Below are positions 53,447 through 62,652 of a stretch of DNA of 64,000 nt, piece by piece. The stretch spans positions 1,647,306 to 1,711,305 of the forward strand of contig NZ_CP071867.1 in NCBI RefSeq assembly GCF_028751545.1. The letters are read 5' to 3'. A model generated the notes under the pieces. The model was given only the letters and a program-made list of their open reading frames with translations. It searched no databases and was not told where the DNA came from. The first letter of the stretch is position 1. Each line of letters opens with the position of its first letter. This DNA is from Gilliamella sp. B3022. Lineage in GTDB: Bacteria > Pseudomonadota > Gammaproteobacteria > Enterobacterales > Orbaceae. The position numbers and the translations under genes are program-made.

Positions 53447-54373
53447 CTATGATTTAAAACAATAATTATCACCGATGGCGCTACCTTGCACGCCAAATTG
53501 ACGTAAATTATGATCGACGGCATTCATCGATTGCCAATGGTTTTCACACCAATCAGGGGCAAGTAAAGTTGGCTTTCTGGCATTGGCTGAAATTCGATGA
53601 TATAAAATATTCGCTGGAGTTTGCCTGATAATATCACCAGCAATATCTACATATTCTTCTAATGACAACACATCAAGACGTCCAGCGCGCCATGCCTTGG
53701 CCATAATACTACCATCAACAATATGCAACGGGTGCAGTTTTAAGCCATCCACACCACAATTTAATACTTGTTCTAACGTAAATAAATTATCTTGTTTGGT
53801 TTCCTTCGGTAGACCAATAATTAAATGTGTACAAACTTTAATCCCCAGTTGGCGAGCTTTTTGTACTGTTTGGTAATAATCGTCATAGGTATGCCCACGA
53901 TTAATATGGTGTAATGTTTGATCATTAGCGGTTTGCAAACCCAGTTCTAACCAAACTTCGTATCCTTGATCTTGATAATGAGCAAGTAAGTTTAATGCTT
54001 CTTTAGGTACACAATCTGGACGTGTACCAACACAAAGACCGACAATATCAGCACTATTGAGTGCTTCTTGATACATATTTTTAAGAATTTCAACCTCAGC
54101 ATAAGTACTGGTATAAGCTTGAAAGTAGGCAAGGTAGCGCTTCGATTTTTTCATTTGATGCGCTTGTGTGGCAAGCTGCTGCGAAATTGATTTGACTTGG
54201 ATAGATTCATCGATAATTGACGCCACATTACAAAAAGTGCAACCACCAACACCAAGAGTACCATCACGATTTGGGCAACTAAATCCACCATGTAACGTCA
54301 ATTTATAGATTTTTTCTCCATAACGGCGCTGCAAATCGGATCCAAACGTATTAATCACTAAATGTAATTGCAT
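53447..54373 (-). CDS. yhcC: Radical SAM protein YhcC (TIGR01212 family)
   Basis: 308-aa radical SAM protein close to E. coli YhcC. The cluster motif is LHGGFSCPNRDGTLGVGGCT then FC: Cys-X11-Cys-X2-Cys, unusual spacing typical of this family. Other marks: YFQAYTSTYAEV, VGLCVGTRPDCVP, EVWLELGLQTANDQTLHHIN and GVDGLKLHPLHIVDGS. The reaction is unknown. The frame has an earlier Met at 54388 with five extra residues (MFWFV), but Met at 54373 matches the E. coli start MQLQ; neither has a strong ribosome-binding site. Alone on its strand. Confidence 0.9.
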   Translation of the reverse strand: MQLHLVINTFGSDLQRRYGEKIYKLTLHGGFSCPNRDGTLGVGGCTFCNVASIIDESIQVKSISQQLATQAHQMKKSKRYLAYFQAYTSTYAEVEILKNMYQEALNSADIVGLCVGTRPDCVPKEALNLLAHYQDQGYEVWLELGLQTANDQTLHHINRGHTYDDYYQTVQKARQLGIKVCTHLIIGLPKETKQDNLFTLEQVLNCGVDGLKLHPLHIVDGSIMAKAWRAGRLDVLSLEEYVDIAGDIIRQTPANILYHRISANARKPTLLAPDWCENHWQSMNAVDHNLRQFGVQGSAIGDNYCFKS

Positions 54374-54947
54374 AACAAACCAAAACAAAAATTTTGTTTA
54401 TTGTACGAAGATAACTAATGAACATCAAGAACTGACAAAACATTACTTTCACTACTGCTTCTGTTTTAGTAAAAGTACTAAAGCATTAATTATTAATTAT
54501 TATTATGTATCTTATTAACATATTGTTATTAAATAATTTTATTTCTAAATTGATTAGGTGAATTTTCGATGTCTTTATACTGAAACATAGGTATAATCTG
54601 AAACTTTTTGAAAAAGATGAATGAATTTTACTCAAAAGAAAACTCCGTGTATGTATTGGAAACATTTTCTTAGTTTCTATTTCCGTTTTGAACTGCAATG
54701 GTTTATTCCGGTACATAAAGAGATTATGGTTATAACTATCTGTTTTATAATTAAATATTAACATTAACCTTTATTAACTTTCTAGTGCATTTTTTTATTG
54801 AATTTGTTTTGATTAGTATTTTTATAACTAGCTAATAAATGCTATAAAGCTGAGATTTGAGTATGTTCGATAACGATAATTGGTTTGATTATTATTCATA
54901 ATTATAATCAGTTTAATTTTGTTTCAAAATGATAATTATTATTATTT
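54374..54947. other. Intergenic region upstream of the iron locus
   Basis: AT-rich spacer. A 92-codon minus-strand frame at 54486-54764 has no ribosome-binding site, a low-complexity Asn/Ile composition and no family resemblance, so I do not call it. Degenerate Fur-like GATAAC/GATAAT words occur near 54870-54885 and 54930-54948. Confidence 0.45.
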
Positions 54948-54980
54948 GATATTGATAATTATGATCATTAGCAATAAGAT
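54948..54980 (+). promoter_or_regulatory. Fur box and promoter of the iron uptake locus
   Basis: GATATTGATAATTATGATC (54948-54966) matches the 19-bp Fur consensus at 16 positions. A candidate promoter, TTGATA at 54952-54957, 17-base spacer, TAAGAT at 54975-54980, has its -35 inside the box, so Fur-Fe would block RNA polymerase. The first gene starts 36 bases downstream. Confidence 0.75.
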
Positions 54981-55016
54981 ATCACCACATTATTACCAAA
55001 AGGTCAGAGGTGTGCT

Positions 55017-55655
55017 ATGCCTTGGGGTTTACGGAAGACCGTTGCCGTTCTATTTTTATTATTGTTTTCTTTATCATTTTGTTATGCCGATATTACTTTA
55101 CCGACACCACAAACTAAAGATGGAATGAGCCTGTTTGAAAGTCTTAAAAAACGCGCATCTACCCCAGGCGGTGGATTTCCTTCAGAGCAAGTTACAGTTG
55201 ATGAATTATCTACAGTACTTTGGGCTGCTAGCGGATTAAACCGTGGTAAGTCAGGTTGGACAGTACCGATGGCAAAAGGCAAAGCTCCTTATGTGCGCAT
55301 TTATGTTGCAAGTGAAAAGGGCACTTTTTTATATGAATGGGAAGGTCATTACCTGCACGAAATCAATAATCAAGATATCCGTGGTGATATTGGTCAGCAA
55401 AGTTTTACTAAACGTGCAGCTTATTCGTTGATCTTTGTGTTAGATGCAGGTGCATTAACTGATATTACACCAGAGGAAATCACTAACTTTAGTTATACCG
55501 CAGTTGGTGCTATGAGCCAAAATGTGTATTTAGCAGCGGCGGCTTTAAAATTAAGTGCTCGTTATATTCATTCCATTAAATCAGAAGCAATAAGCCAAGC
55601 ATTACAATTGCCAAAGGATGATGTACCGTTAAGTATGATTTTGTTAGGTAAGTAA
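55017..55655 (+). CDS. Exported nitroreductase-family (SagB/ThcOx-like) protein
   Basis: 212 aa with a Sec signal peptide (RKTVAVLFLLLFSLSFCYA, cut near residue 25), so the mature protein should be periplasmic. The body is a single nitroreductase fold of the SagB-like branch: MSLFESLKKRAST opening, VTVDELSTVLWAASGLNRG, GKAPYVRIYVA and a late VGAMSQNVYLAAAALKLSAR helix, ending PLSMILLGK. It starts six bases after AGAGG and lies directly under the Fur box, first gene of the iron locus, 16 bases before the FTR1 gene. A flavin-linked reductase role in iron uptake is inference; cofactor binding is not proven from sequence. Confidence 0.82.
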   Translation: MPWGLRKTVAVLFLLLFSLSFCYADITLPTPQTKDGMSLFESLKKRASTPGGGFPSEQVTVDELSTVLWAASGLNRGKSGWTVPMAKGKAPYVRIYVASEKGTFLYEWEGHYLHEINNQDIRGDIGQQSFTKRAAYSLIFVLDAGALTDITPEEITNFSYTAVGAMSQNVYLAAAALKLSARYIHSIKSEAISQALQLPKDDVPLSMILLGK

Positions 55656-55671
55656 AAAGGTAAAGGACGTT

Positions 55672-56871
55672 ATGAAAAAGTTTTTTACGCTAGCTTTACT
55701 GCTTATTGCTAGCTTGGTTGCTTTTGTACCCTCATCTTATGCCAAAGAAAAACAATACAAAAGCTGGAACGAAATTATTGATGAAATGGATGTAATCTTA
55801 AATGATGCCTATGATATCTATTTCATAAAAGACGTCGAACGAGCTAAGGCTCGAGTTAATAATGCCTATTTTGGTTTTTATGAAAAGCATGGCGTTGAAC
55901 GAGCGGTAATGTCTTATATTTCAGGAAAGCGTGGAACAGATACTGAATATCAATTTGCTAAAATTAAGCGATTAATGACCAACGGCGCACCGAATAAAAC
56001 AGTTCGTGCTGAAATCGATGTAATTTTAAAAATGTTACATGAAGATGCAAACGAATTAGATGGTAAAAAAGAGAGTGGTTTGAGTGTCTTTCTTGCTTCT
56101 TTCATCATTATCTTCCGTGAAGGTTTAGAAGCCATATTGGTGATTGCAGCCATTTCTGCCTATTTAGTGCGTACTAATAATAAACCAATGTTGAAGGTGG
56201 TGTATGTTAGCTCATTAGTAGCCATTTTTGCTAGCATTCTTGCAGCAATTGCCTTGCATACTGTTGTTGGTTTAAGCGGTGCTAACCAAGAAATTATGGA
56301 AGGTGGTGCCATGTTATTAGCTACTGTTGTCCTGTTATTTATCAGTAACTGGATGGTTTCAAAATCTGAAGCGGAAGCTTGGAAAAGCTATGTAGAAGGT
56401 AAAGTCCAAACAGCGGTGACGACTGGCAGTAGTTTTGCCTTAGGATTTGCTGCATTTTTAGCCGTATTTAGGGAAGGTGCTGAAACCATTATCTTTTATC
56501 AAGCCATGTTAGCGGATGCCAAAGAACATATGGATATGGTGTGGTATGGTCTGTGTGTAGGAACAATCATTTTATCAATTATCTTTATTGTCATTCGCTT
56601 TGGAGCAGTGAGATTACCACTTAAACCATTTTTTATTTGCACAAGCATGCTAATGTATGTGATGGCGGTAGCTTTTGCTGGCGGTGGTGTAAAAGAGTTA
56701 CAGGAAGCTGATATTATCCCTGTTACACCCGTTGATTTTGTACATTCGGTAGAAATTTTAGGTATCTATCCAACTGTCGAGACATTGATACCACAGGTAA
56801 TTATGGTACTTATTGTGGTACTGTCAGTGATGTACTACAAAAAAAGTAAAAATAATCAGAAAGAGCAATAG
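55672..56871 (+). CDS. FTR1-family iron permease
   Basis: 399-aa precursor with signal peptide (cut after SSYA near residue 24), an extracytoplasmic helical domain (about 25-130) and an FTR1 membrane domain with seven helices (about 137-390). The two iron-binding motifs are Arg149-Glu-Gly-Leu-Glu153 in FREGLEAIL and Arg267-Glu-Gly-Ala-Glu271 in FREGAETII; the second is a natural variant of REGLE. Similar to FetM and to Campylobacter Cj1658-type permeases that partner P19. It should move iron across the inner membrane. A 210-base gap follows before p19. Confidence 0.92.
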   Translation: MKKFFTLALLLIASLVAFVPSSYAKEKQYKSWNEIIDEMDVILNDAYDIYFIKDVERAKARVNNAYFGFYEKHGVERAVMSYISGKRGTDTEYQFAKIKRLMTNGAPNKTVRAEIDVILKMLHEDANELDGKKESGLSVFLASFIIIFREGLEAILVIAAISAYLVRTNNKPMLKVVYVSSLVAIFASILAAIALHTVVGLSGANQEIMEGGAMLLATVVLLFISNWMVSKSEAEAWKSYVEGKVQTAVTTGSSFALGFAAFLAVFREGAETIIFYQAMLADAKEHMDMVWYGLCVGTIILSIIFIVIRFGAVRLPLKPFFICTSMLMYVMAVAFAGGGVKELQEADIIPVTPVDFVHSVEILGIYPTVETLIPQVIMVLIVVLSVMYYKKSKNNQKEQ

Positions 56872-56944
56872 ATAAAAATTTTTCTTGTTAAGGTTTAACG
56901 ATTAAATCACAAAGGTGGAAAAGTAACAGACTATTTTAGTAACC

Positions 56945-56961
56945 TTGTTTTGACAAAACAA
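56945..56961 (+). promoter_or_regulatory. Palindrome between FTR1 and p19 genes
   Basis: TTGTTTTG-A-CAAAACAA is a perfect 8-bp inverted repeat in the 210-base gap and contains TTGACA. It could be a -35 region with an operator or a short RNA hairpin; no matching -10 at normal distance was found. Function unassigned. Confidence 0.35.
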
Positions 56962-57081
56962 AGAATGTACTGAAAGTGATAGTGCTGTTATCAAAGAGTA
57001 ATAACAGATAGTTAATCAAAAGTAGCTAAAACTGATCAATAAGATTGTTAAACTACTATTTAAATTGTAAAGGAGTCTCCA

Positions 57082-57645
57082 ATGAAAAAATTATTTATAG
57101 CCGTGGGTATTTCATCAATATGTGCATTATCTTCATTTGCTCATGCTGCGGCACCTGCACCAGGTGAACAAAAAGGTTTTGAAGAATTTCCAATCGGTGA
57201 CGAAGTGACAGTTGGTCCATTACATATTGGTGCAGTATATTTCCAACCTGTTGATATGGAGCCAGCTGGTATTGGTGGTTTACCAGCATCAAAGGCTGAC
57301 ATGCATATTGAAGCTGATATTTCAGCAGCAGAAGGCAATAAATTAGGTTATGGAGTGGGCAGTTTTGTTCCTTATTTAACCGTAAAATATAAAATCCAAA
57401 AAGAAGGCAGTAATAAAGCCATTGAAGGTAACTTTATGCCTATGAGTGCATCAGATGGTCCACATTATGGTAATAACATTAAACTTGAAGGTGCAGGTAA
57501 ATATAAAGTGACCTTTATTATTGAAAATCCAGAAAAACAAGGTTATTTATTGCATGTAGACAAAGAGACTGGTGTTGAAGGACGTTTCTGGAGTAAACCA
57601 ATTGAAGTTTCTTGGGATTTTGATTATCTCCCTCGCGCATGGTAA
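57082..57645 (+). CDS. Periplasmic iron-binding protein P19/Tpd (FetP-like)
   Basis: 187 aa with a clear signal peptide (MKKLFIAVGISSICALSSFA-HA). The mature P19 fold binds Cu and Fe through conserved residues seen here: Met59-Glu60 in PVDMEPAG, Met74 and His75 in KADMHIEADI, and His128 in GPHYGNN, with EFPIGDEVTVGPLHIGAVYF at the start. It supplies or oxidises/reduces iron for the FTR1 permease in P19 systems. Own ribosome-binding site AAAGGAG. Separated from FTR1 by 210 bases and from the next gene by about 97. Confidence 0.94.
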   Translation: MKKLFIAVGISSICALSSFAHAAAPAPGEQKGFEEFPIGDEVTVGPLHIGAVYFQPVDMEPAGIGGLPASKADMHIEADISAAEGNKLGYGVGSFVPYLTVKYKIQKEGSNKAIEGNFMPMSASDGPHYGNNIKLEGAGKYKVTFIIENPEKQGYLLHVDKETGVEGRFWSKPIEVSWDFDYLPRAW

Positions 57646-57693
57646 TGTGTTATAAAAAAGCAGTATAATGTTTTTTAAATTAGGATGATTTAA

Positions 57694-57712
57694 GGCGAGC
57701 ATTAAGTTCGCC
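57694..57712 (+). other. Intercistronic hairpin after p19
   Basis: GGCGAGC-ATTAA-GTTCGCC forms a seven-base-pair stem with one G:T pair and no T-run, 48 bases past the p19 stop. Such a hairpin may protect the 3' end of a p19 transcript and set its level above the downstream genes. Confidence 0.4.
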
Positions 57713-57742
57713 GATCTATATTATAAAAACCAGGCAATGATT

Positions 57743-58993
57743 ATGCTTCAATATCTTATCAAAGTTACCGACAATACGTTTATTCCTGTAATTATGATTG
57801 CACTTCTCAGTGCAATAATAGCCAAATCAAACACCTTCCATCAAAAAAAAATTATTTCTGTTGGTTTCATATTAGGATTTATTGCAGCATTAATTTATGC
57901 CATTTTAAAACGTAACACTGGATTTGCAGTCCGTGAATTTTATGATCTTGGTATAATTATACCTTGGGTCATTATTGCCTTACCTTTATTAGTTTGCATT
58001 TGGATGCAAAATTTTTGTTATAAAACCTTGACTAAGGTTTTATTGATAATGTTATATGTGCTGGCTTGTGGATTAATTACGGCACAATACCTACCGAATT
58101 TAATGCTTTATCCATTTGAATTTTCTGTCGGAATGGAATCTATTTTTAATAATGAATATTTGTTCAAATGGGTCGGATATGGTTTTGCTTTACTGATTTG
58201 TGTATTAATTGGTTTATTTACTTATCGACTGTGTGGCAGGTTATCTAATCGGATAGTTACAATAGTCACAATGCTTTTAATGATTATTTTTACCATTCAA
58301 AATGGTATTAATATTATGCAAATTTTAATTGTTAGACGATTTATTGCTTCACAAAAATGGATGATGGAATGGGTGATGTTTATTTTAAGTCATGTCAATT
58401 TTTTCACGTTTATTTTTATGTCAATCTTATCGCTGTTAACGATTATTCTCTACTTTAAATCAAAAACAACCTCGTTAGTGGGTAGCAATCCAGCACAAAT
58501 TCGCAAACTTAAATCGCAATTACTTCGGGATAGAAGAACCTCATTATTGCTGATGGCTGGCGTTGCTATGACAGCTTATACAGTGACACGAGCGCGTTAT
58601 ATTTTTGAAAAAGGGGTAGAGCTGACACCTGCCGAACCAATTGTAGCCAATGCGGACAATTTAATTGTTATTCCTCTTGATCACATCAATGATGGTAATT
58701 TGCATCGTTATGGTTACCAAGCAAACGATGGTACTTTGGTTCGCTTTATTGTGATTAAAAAAAGCGAAAATGCCTATGGTGTTGGCTTTGATGCTTGTGA
58801 TATTTGTGGCGCAAGTGGTTACTACCAACGTGGTAATCAAGTCGTTTGCATTTTGTGTGATGTCGTAATGAACATTGCTACTATTGGTTTTGCTGGAGGT
58901 TGTAACCCAGTACCACTTAAATATGAAATTATTGACGGCAATATGGTGATTCGTCCTGCGCATCTTGAAGCCGAAAAAGGTCGTTTTAAATAA
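57743..58993 (+). CDS. DUF2318 membrane protein (Fe-S-containing, P19 cluster type)
   Basis: 416-aa inner-membrane protein: about eight hydrophobic helices in residues 1-260, then a periplasmic or cytoplasmic DUF2318 domain with the cysteine pattern CDICGASGYYQRGNQVVCILC and GFAGGCNP near the C-terminus, suited to bind metal or a cluster. In P19 loci (for example Campylobacter Cj1660) this family member is constant. An ATG six bases upstream (57737) is too close to AGG; ATG at 57743 has 8-base spacing and is preferred. Followed by a permease gene after 21 bases. Electron or metal transfer role is inferred. Confidence 0.85.
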   Translation: MLQYLIKVTDNTFIPVIMIALLSAIIAKSNTFHQKKIISVGFILGFIAALIYAILKRNTGFAVREFYDLGIIIPWVIIALPLLVCIWMQNFCYKTLTKVLLIMLYVLACGLITAQYLPNLMLYPFEFSVGMESIFNNEYLFKWVGYGFALLICVLIGLFTYRLCGRLSNRIVTIVTMLLMIIFTIQNGINIMQILIVRRFIASQKWMMEWVMFILSHVNFFTFIFMSILSLLTIILYFKSKTTSLVGSNPAQIRKLKSQLLRDRRTSLLLMAGVAMTAYTVTRARYIFEKGVELTPAEPIVANADNLIVIPLDHINDGNLHRYGYQANDGTLVRFIVIKKSENAYGVGFDACDICGASGYYQRGNQVVCILCDVVMNIATIGFAGGCNPVPLKYEIIDGNMVIRPAHLEAEKGRFK

Positions 58994-59014
58994 AGAGTAT
59001 CCAAGGAATAGAGT

Positions 59015-60301
59015 ATGTTTCGTAGAATGTTACTAAGCGTGTTAGTACGCCAAAAAAAGAAGCTCTTTTTAATTGCGCTTACTGTTGCTTTGGGTGTTTC
59101 TTTAGCCACTGCCATGTTAAATGTAATGTTTGATGTTGGTGACAAAGTCAATCAAGAATTAAAAGCGTATGGTGCCAACCTAAATATTGTACCTAAAAGT
59201 ACCGCATTAGTAAGCGAAATGTACAAGTTGGATAATAATGATCATCAACAAACGATACAATACATCAAACAAGAAGATTTAGTTAAAATTAAGATGATTT
59301 TCTGGGCATATAATATTGTCGATTTTGCTCCTTATCTTAATGTTCAAGCAATGTTAAATAATAAACCCATTACACTTGTCGGAACTTGGTTTAATCAACA
59401 CCTTAAAATACCAACTGGCGATGAGGTCGATACTGGTATGTTAGCCATGAAATCATGGTGGACAATTGAAGGCGATAAGATGACTGATGATAACCTGCAA
59501 GGTGTAATGGTTGGTGAGTCGGTGGCTAAACAGTGGAGTTTAAAATTAGGTGACCGTATCGAGATTACTTCTGCATTAACTAAACAAAAAATAACTTTAA
59601 CCGTACACAATATTTTTCATAGTGGTGGTGTTGAAGATTCACAATTATATGTTCCACTCCCTATCGCACAGCAGTTAGCTGATAAAAATGGACTGGTTGA
59701 ACGAGTTGATGTGAGTGCATTAACCACTCCTGAAAACGAATTAGCCCGTAAAGCAGCGCAAGATCCTAATAGCTTATCCCGCACCGAATGGGATACCTGG
59801 TATTGTACTGCTTATATAAGTTCAATTGCTTATCAACTAGAAGAGCTAATGCCAGATGTTCGCGTTAAAGCCATTATGCAAGTGGCTGATTCAGAAGGTT
59901 CTATTTTACAAAAAACTCAGTTATTAATGCTATTGTTAACTGTTTTATCATTGATGTGTTCTGCCTTAGCTATATCAAATTTAGTAACGGCAAATGTGAT
60001 TGAGCGCAGTACCGAAATTGGCTTACTCAAAGCGCTCGGCGCGACTAATGGGGCAGTTGCCATGCTCATTTTAATTGAAATTTTAATTATTGCCTTAATT
60101 GGTGGTATTTTTGGTTACTTTATTGGTCTTGGCTTTGCGCAAATTATTGGTCATACCGTATTCGGTTCGTTTGTCGAACCTAAAATGATTATTGTTCCTT
60201 TAGTATTAATAATGGTGGCCCTAATTACTTTTTTAGGTAGTTTACCTGCATTGCGTATTATGATGTTTTTACGCCCTACTGAAGTACTGCATGGACGATA
60301 A
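59015..60301 (+). CDS. ABC transporter permease, FtsX/MacB type (first)
   Basis: 428 aa: N-terminal helix (about 13-35), a MacB-like periplasmic core domain, and three C-terminal helices of the FtsX family with the ERSTEIGLLKALGATNGAV coupling motif and ends RPTEVLHGR. It contains a KAYGANLNIVPKS stretch shared with the next gene. In P19 loci such permeases lie directly after DUF2318. They may not import iron themselves but remodel or power the complex mechanically, as MacB-type transporters do. Substrate unknown. Confidence 0.88.
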   Translation: MFRRMLLSVLVRQKKKLFLIALTVALGVSLATAMLNVMFDVGDKVNQELKAYGANLNIVPKSTALVSEMYKLDNNDHQQTIQYIKQEDLVKIKMIFWAYNIVDFAPYLNVQAMLNNKPITLVGTWFNQHLKIPTGDEVDTGMLAMKSWWTIEGDKMTDDNLQGVMVGESVAKQWSLKLGDRIEITSALTKQKITLTVHNIFHSGGVEDSQLYVPLPIAQQLADKNGLVERVDVSALTTPENELARKAAQDPNSLSRTEWDTWYCTAYISSIAYQLEELMPDVRVKAIMQVADSEGSILQKTQLLMLLLTVLSLMCSALAISNLVTANVIERSTEIGLLKALGATNGAVAMLILIEILIIALIGGIFGYFIGLGFAQIIGHTVFGSFVEPKMIIVPLVLIMVALITFLGSLPALRIMMFLRPTEVLHGR

Positions 60302-60315
60302 GGGCAAAGGTAGAT

Positions 60316-61461
60316 ATGATGATGAATAAAAATCGACGCTTTATTATTAAAACTGTATTGAGTTCGCTCATTCGTCGACGCTCACGTATTACTATTGCAT
60401 TATTAGGCGTGGCGATTGGCGCAACGGTATTATTAGGTATGGTTACGCTTTGTTTTGATCTTCCAAGACAGATGGGGCAGGAGTTTCGTTCTTATGGTGC
60501 GAATTTATTATTATTACCTGGTAATAATCAACCAACGATGTCAATGGTTGATGTACAAAAAGCTGTAAGCTTATTACCACAAGATAAACTACTTGGCGTC
60601 ACACCGTTTCGCTATGGTAATGTGCGCGTTAATCAGCAACCCTATACCATTGTCGGTACAAACTTCAATCAAATTACTAAAACCAGTCCTTATTGGCATA
60701 TTGAGGGCGGTTTGCCCAAAAAAGACCATGAAGTGATGATTGGTACTGATGTAGCTAACTTTACCAATTTAAACGTTGGTCATGAAATATCAATTTCGGG
60801 TAAATCTAAGCAAGGTTCTCATTTTGATGAAGAGTTAACTATTACCGGTATTGTTAAAACCGGTAGAGCAGAAGATAATTTTATTTTTGTCGATCTTTAT
60901 GATTTAGAACAGTTTTTCGAGGAGAGTGATCAAGCCGACGTTGTTGAAGTCAGTATCACTGCATCACAAAATGAGTTAAAGCATTATATAGAAGTCATTA
61001 AAAGCCAATCAGCCACAATTGAACCACATTTAATTAAATGGGTGACACAATCGGAAACTTCAGTATTAGGTAAGCTGTCATCATTACTTTATTTAGTGAC
61101 TTTTATAGTATTAGTTTTGACCATGATTTGCGTGGCTACCACCATGATGACTGTCGTAATGGAGCGGCGTAAAGAAATAGGTCTTAAAAAGGCCATTGGT
61201 GCTAAGAATGAAAGTATCGCTAAAGAGTTTTTAGCGGAGGGATTAGTTTTGGGGATTGCTGGGGGGATAATTGGGGTGATTTGTGGGCTTATTTTTGCGC
61301 AGGTGATCAGTTCTAACGTTTTTGGTCGTTCAATCATTATTGAATTTTATTTGATACCCAGTACCGTTTTAATATCAGCAATTGTGACGGTTATTGCTTG
61401 TTTAATTCCCGTTAAACGTGCATTAGATGTTGAGCCAGCATTAGTATTGCGTGGCGAATAG
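60316..61461 (+). CDS. ABC transporter permease, FtsX/MacB type (second)
   Basis: 381 aa, paralogous to the preceding gene (RSYGANLLLLPGN near residue 60 corresponds to KAYGANLNIVP there). One N-terminal helix, MacB periplasmic domain, three C-terminal helices with ERRKEIGLKKAIGAKNESIAK coupling motif and the last residues VEPALVLRGE. Fourteen bases after the first permease and 10 bases before the ATPase, so the two probably form a heterodimer with it. Confidence 0.88.
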   Translation: MMMNKNRRFIIKTVLSSLIRRRSRITIALLGVAIGATVLLGMVTLCFDLPRQMGQEFRSYGANLLLLPGNNQPTMSMVDVQKAVSLLPQDKLLGVTPFRYGNVRVNQQPYTIVGTNFNQITKTSPYWHIEGGLPKKDHEVMIGTDVANFTNLNVGHEISISGKSKQGSHFDEELTITGIVKTGRAEDNFIFVDLYDLEQFFEESDQADVVEVSITASQNELKHYIEVIKSQSATIEPHLIKWVTQSETSVLGKLSSLLYLVTFIVLVLTMICVATTMMTVVMERRKEIGLKKAIGAKNESIAKEFLAEGLVLGIAGGIIGVICGLIFAQVISSNVFGRSIIIEFYLIPSTVLISAIVTVIACLIPVKRALDVEPALVLRGE

Positions 61462-61471
61462 GATGTAAAGT

Positions 61472-62131
61472 ATGAATATACTCGAAGTTAATAATGTATC
61501 TAAGATTTATGGTTCTCTTCATGCCTTATCAGAGGTGAATTTAGTAGTTGAAGAGAGCAAGTGGTTATCTATTATGGGACCATCAGGCAGTGGCAAAACG
61601 ACCTTGATGAATATTATTGGTTGTATGGATAAACCATCATTAGGATCAGTCATTTTAGATGGACAAGACATTACCCAATTATCTCTACCCGAATTAACCG
61701 AAATCCGCCGTGATAAAATTGGTCTTATCTTTCAACAATTTCATTTAGTGTCTTATTTAACTGCACTGGAAAATGTTATGGTGGCACAGTATTATCACAG
61801 CATGGTTGATGAAAAAGAAGCCATGCAAGCATTGGAAAGGGTCGGTCTTGCTGCTCGCGCTAAGCACTTGCCAAATCAGCTATCAGGTGGGGAACAGCAA
61901 CGTGTGTGTATTGCCCGAGCCTTAATCAATTATCCAAAATTAATATTAGCCGACGAACCTACAGGTAATTTAGACGAAAGCAATGAAGCAATGGTTATGA
62001 ATTTACTGCATCAACTGCACGAAGAAGGGAGTACTATTATTGTTGTGACTCACTCACTTGAAGTATCAAAACATGCACAAACAACTGTTGTGCTTGAACA
62101 TGGCAAGGTTGCCCAAGTAATTAATAATTAA
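61472..62131 (+). CDS. ABC transporter ATP-binding protein (MacB/LolD type)
   Basis: Cytoplasmic ATPase, 219 aa. Walker A GPSGSGKTT, Q-loop IFQQFHLVSYLTALENV, signature LSGGEQQRVCIARALI, Walker B LILADEPTGNLDE, switch His in VTHSLEV. LolD/MacB subfamily. It should power the two permeases just upstream. Confidence 0.95.
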   Translation: MNILEVNNVSKIYGSLHALSEVNLVVEESKWLSIMGPSGSGKTTLMNIIGCMDKPSLGSVILDGQDITQLSLPELTEIRRDKIGLIFQQFHLVSYLTALENVMVAQYYHSMVDEKEAMQALERVGLAARAKHLPNQLSGGEQQRVCIARALINYPKLILADEPTGNLDESNEAMVMNLLHQLHEEGSTIIVVTHSLEVSKHAQTTVVLEHGKVAQVINN

Positions 62132-62148
62132 CAAAAAGGTTTTAAATT

Positions 62149-62616
62149 ATGCAAAATCGTATTGTTTCATCATTAGTTTATATCATTATTGGCATATTAT
62201 TTATTTTATTTCCTCTGTATATTTTACCCGTTTGCCCACCAGAAACAGTTAACCTACCCACTGCAACCATGCATGGTCAAGCAGAGCATGTGCATGCGGG
62301 AGTTGGAAAAATTATGAAATGCTTTTGGACAGGTAGAGCTGAGATTGGCGTGGGGAGTATGATTATTGCAATTGGCATCTTGATGCTATTTTGTCGTAAA
62401 ATTTTTCTGCGAATGGGATTGAGTATGGCGGTCGCCTGTATTTCGTTATTTGCTGCGGCTATTCCAACCATTTTAATTGGCGTATGCAGTAACGAGATGA
62501 TGCGTTGTAATATGGGCGCTAAACCAGCGCTAGTATTATTGTCCGTGTTATTATTTATTGTATCACTTGTTAATATTTTCTATCTAAATAAAGCAGCCAG
62601 ACGAAGCATTTTTTAG
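62149..62616 (+). CDS. DUF4418 membrane protein
   Basis: 155 aa with four predicted helices (about 8-27, 62-82, 88-112, 125-148). A His/Met/Cys-bearing loop in residues 28-60 includes LPVCPPETVNLPTATMHGQAEHVHAG, and a second Cys-containing loop reads CSNEMMRCNMGAKP; both may face the periplasm and could bind metal. Matches the uncharacterised DUF4418 family, found beside ABC permeases. It lies between the two ABC modules of the locus with 17 and 36 base gaps. Function unknown; the metal idea is inference. (Loop text split here by position: 28-47 and 48-53.). Confidence 0.8.
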   Translation: MQNRIVSSLVYIIIGILFILFPLYILPVCPPETVNLPTATMHGQAEHVHAGVGKIMKCFWTGRAEIGVGSMIIAIGILMLFCRKIFLRMGLSMAVACISLFAAAIPTILIGVCSNEMMRCNMGAKPALVLLSVLLFIVSLVNIFYLNKAARRSIF

Positions 62617-62652
62617 ATATGCTCCATCTTTGTTAGGAAACAGGATAAAAAC

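Noticed and set aside
54486-54764. 92-codon minus-strand ORF upstream of the iron locus
   Set aside because: No ribosome-binding site, Asn/Ile-rich low-complexity tail, no recognisable family; likely chance in AT-rich DNA.
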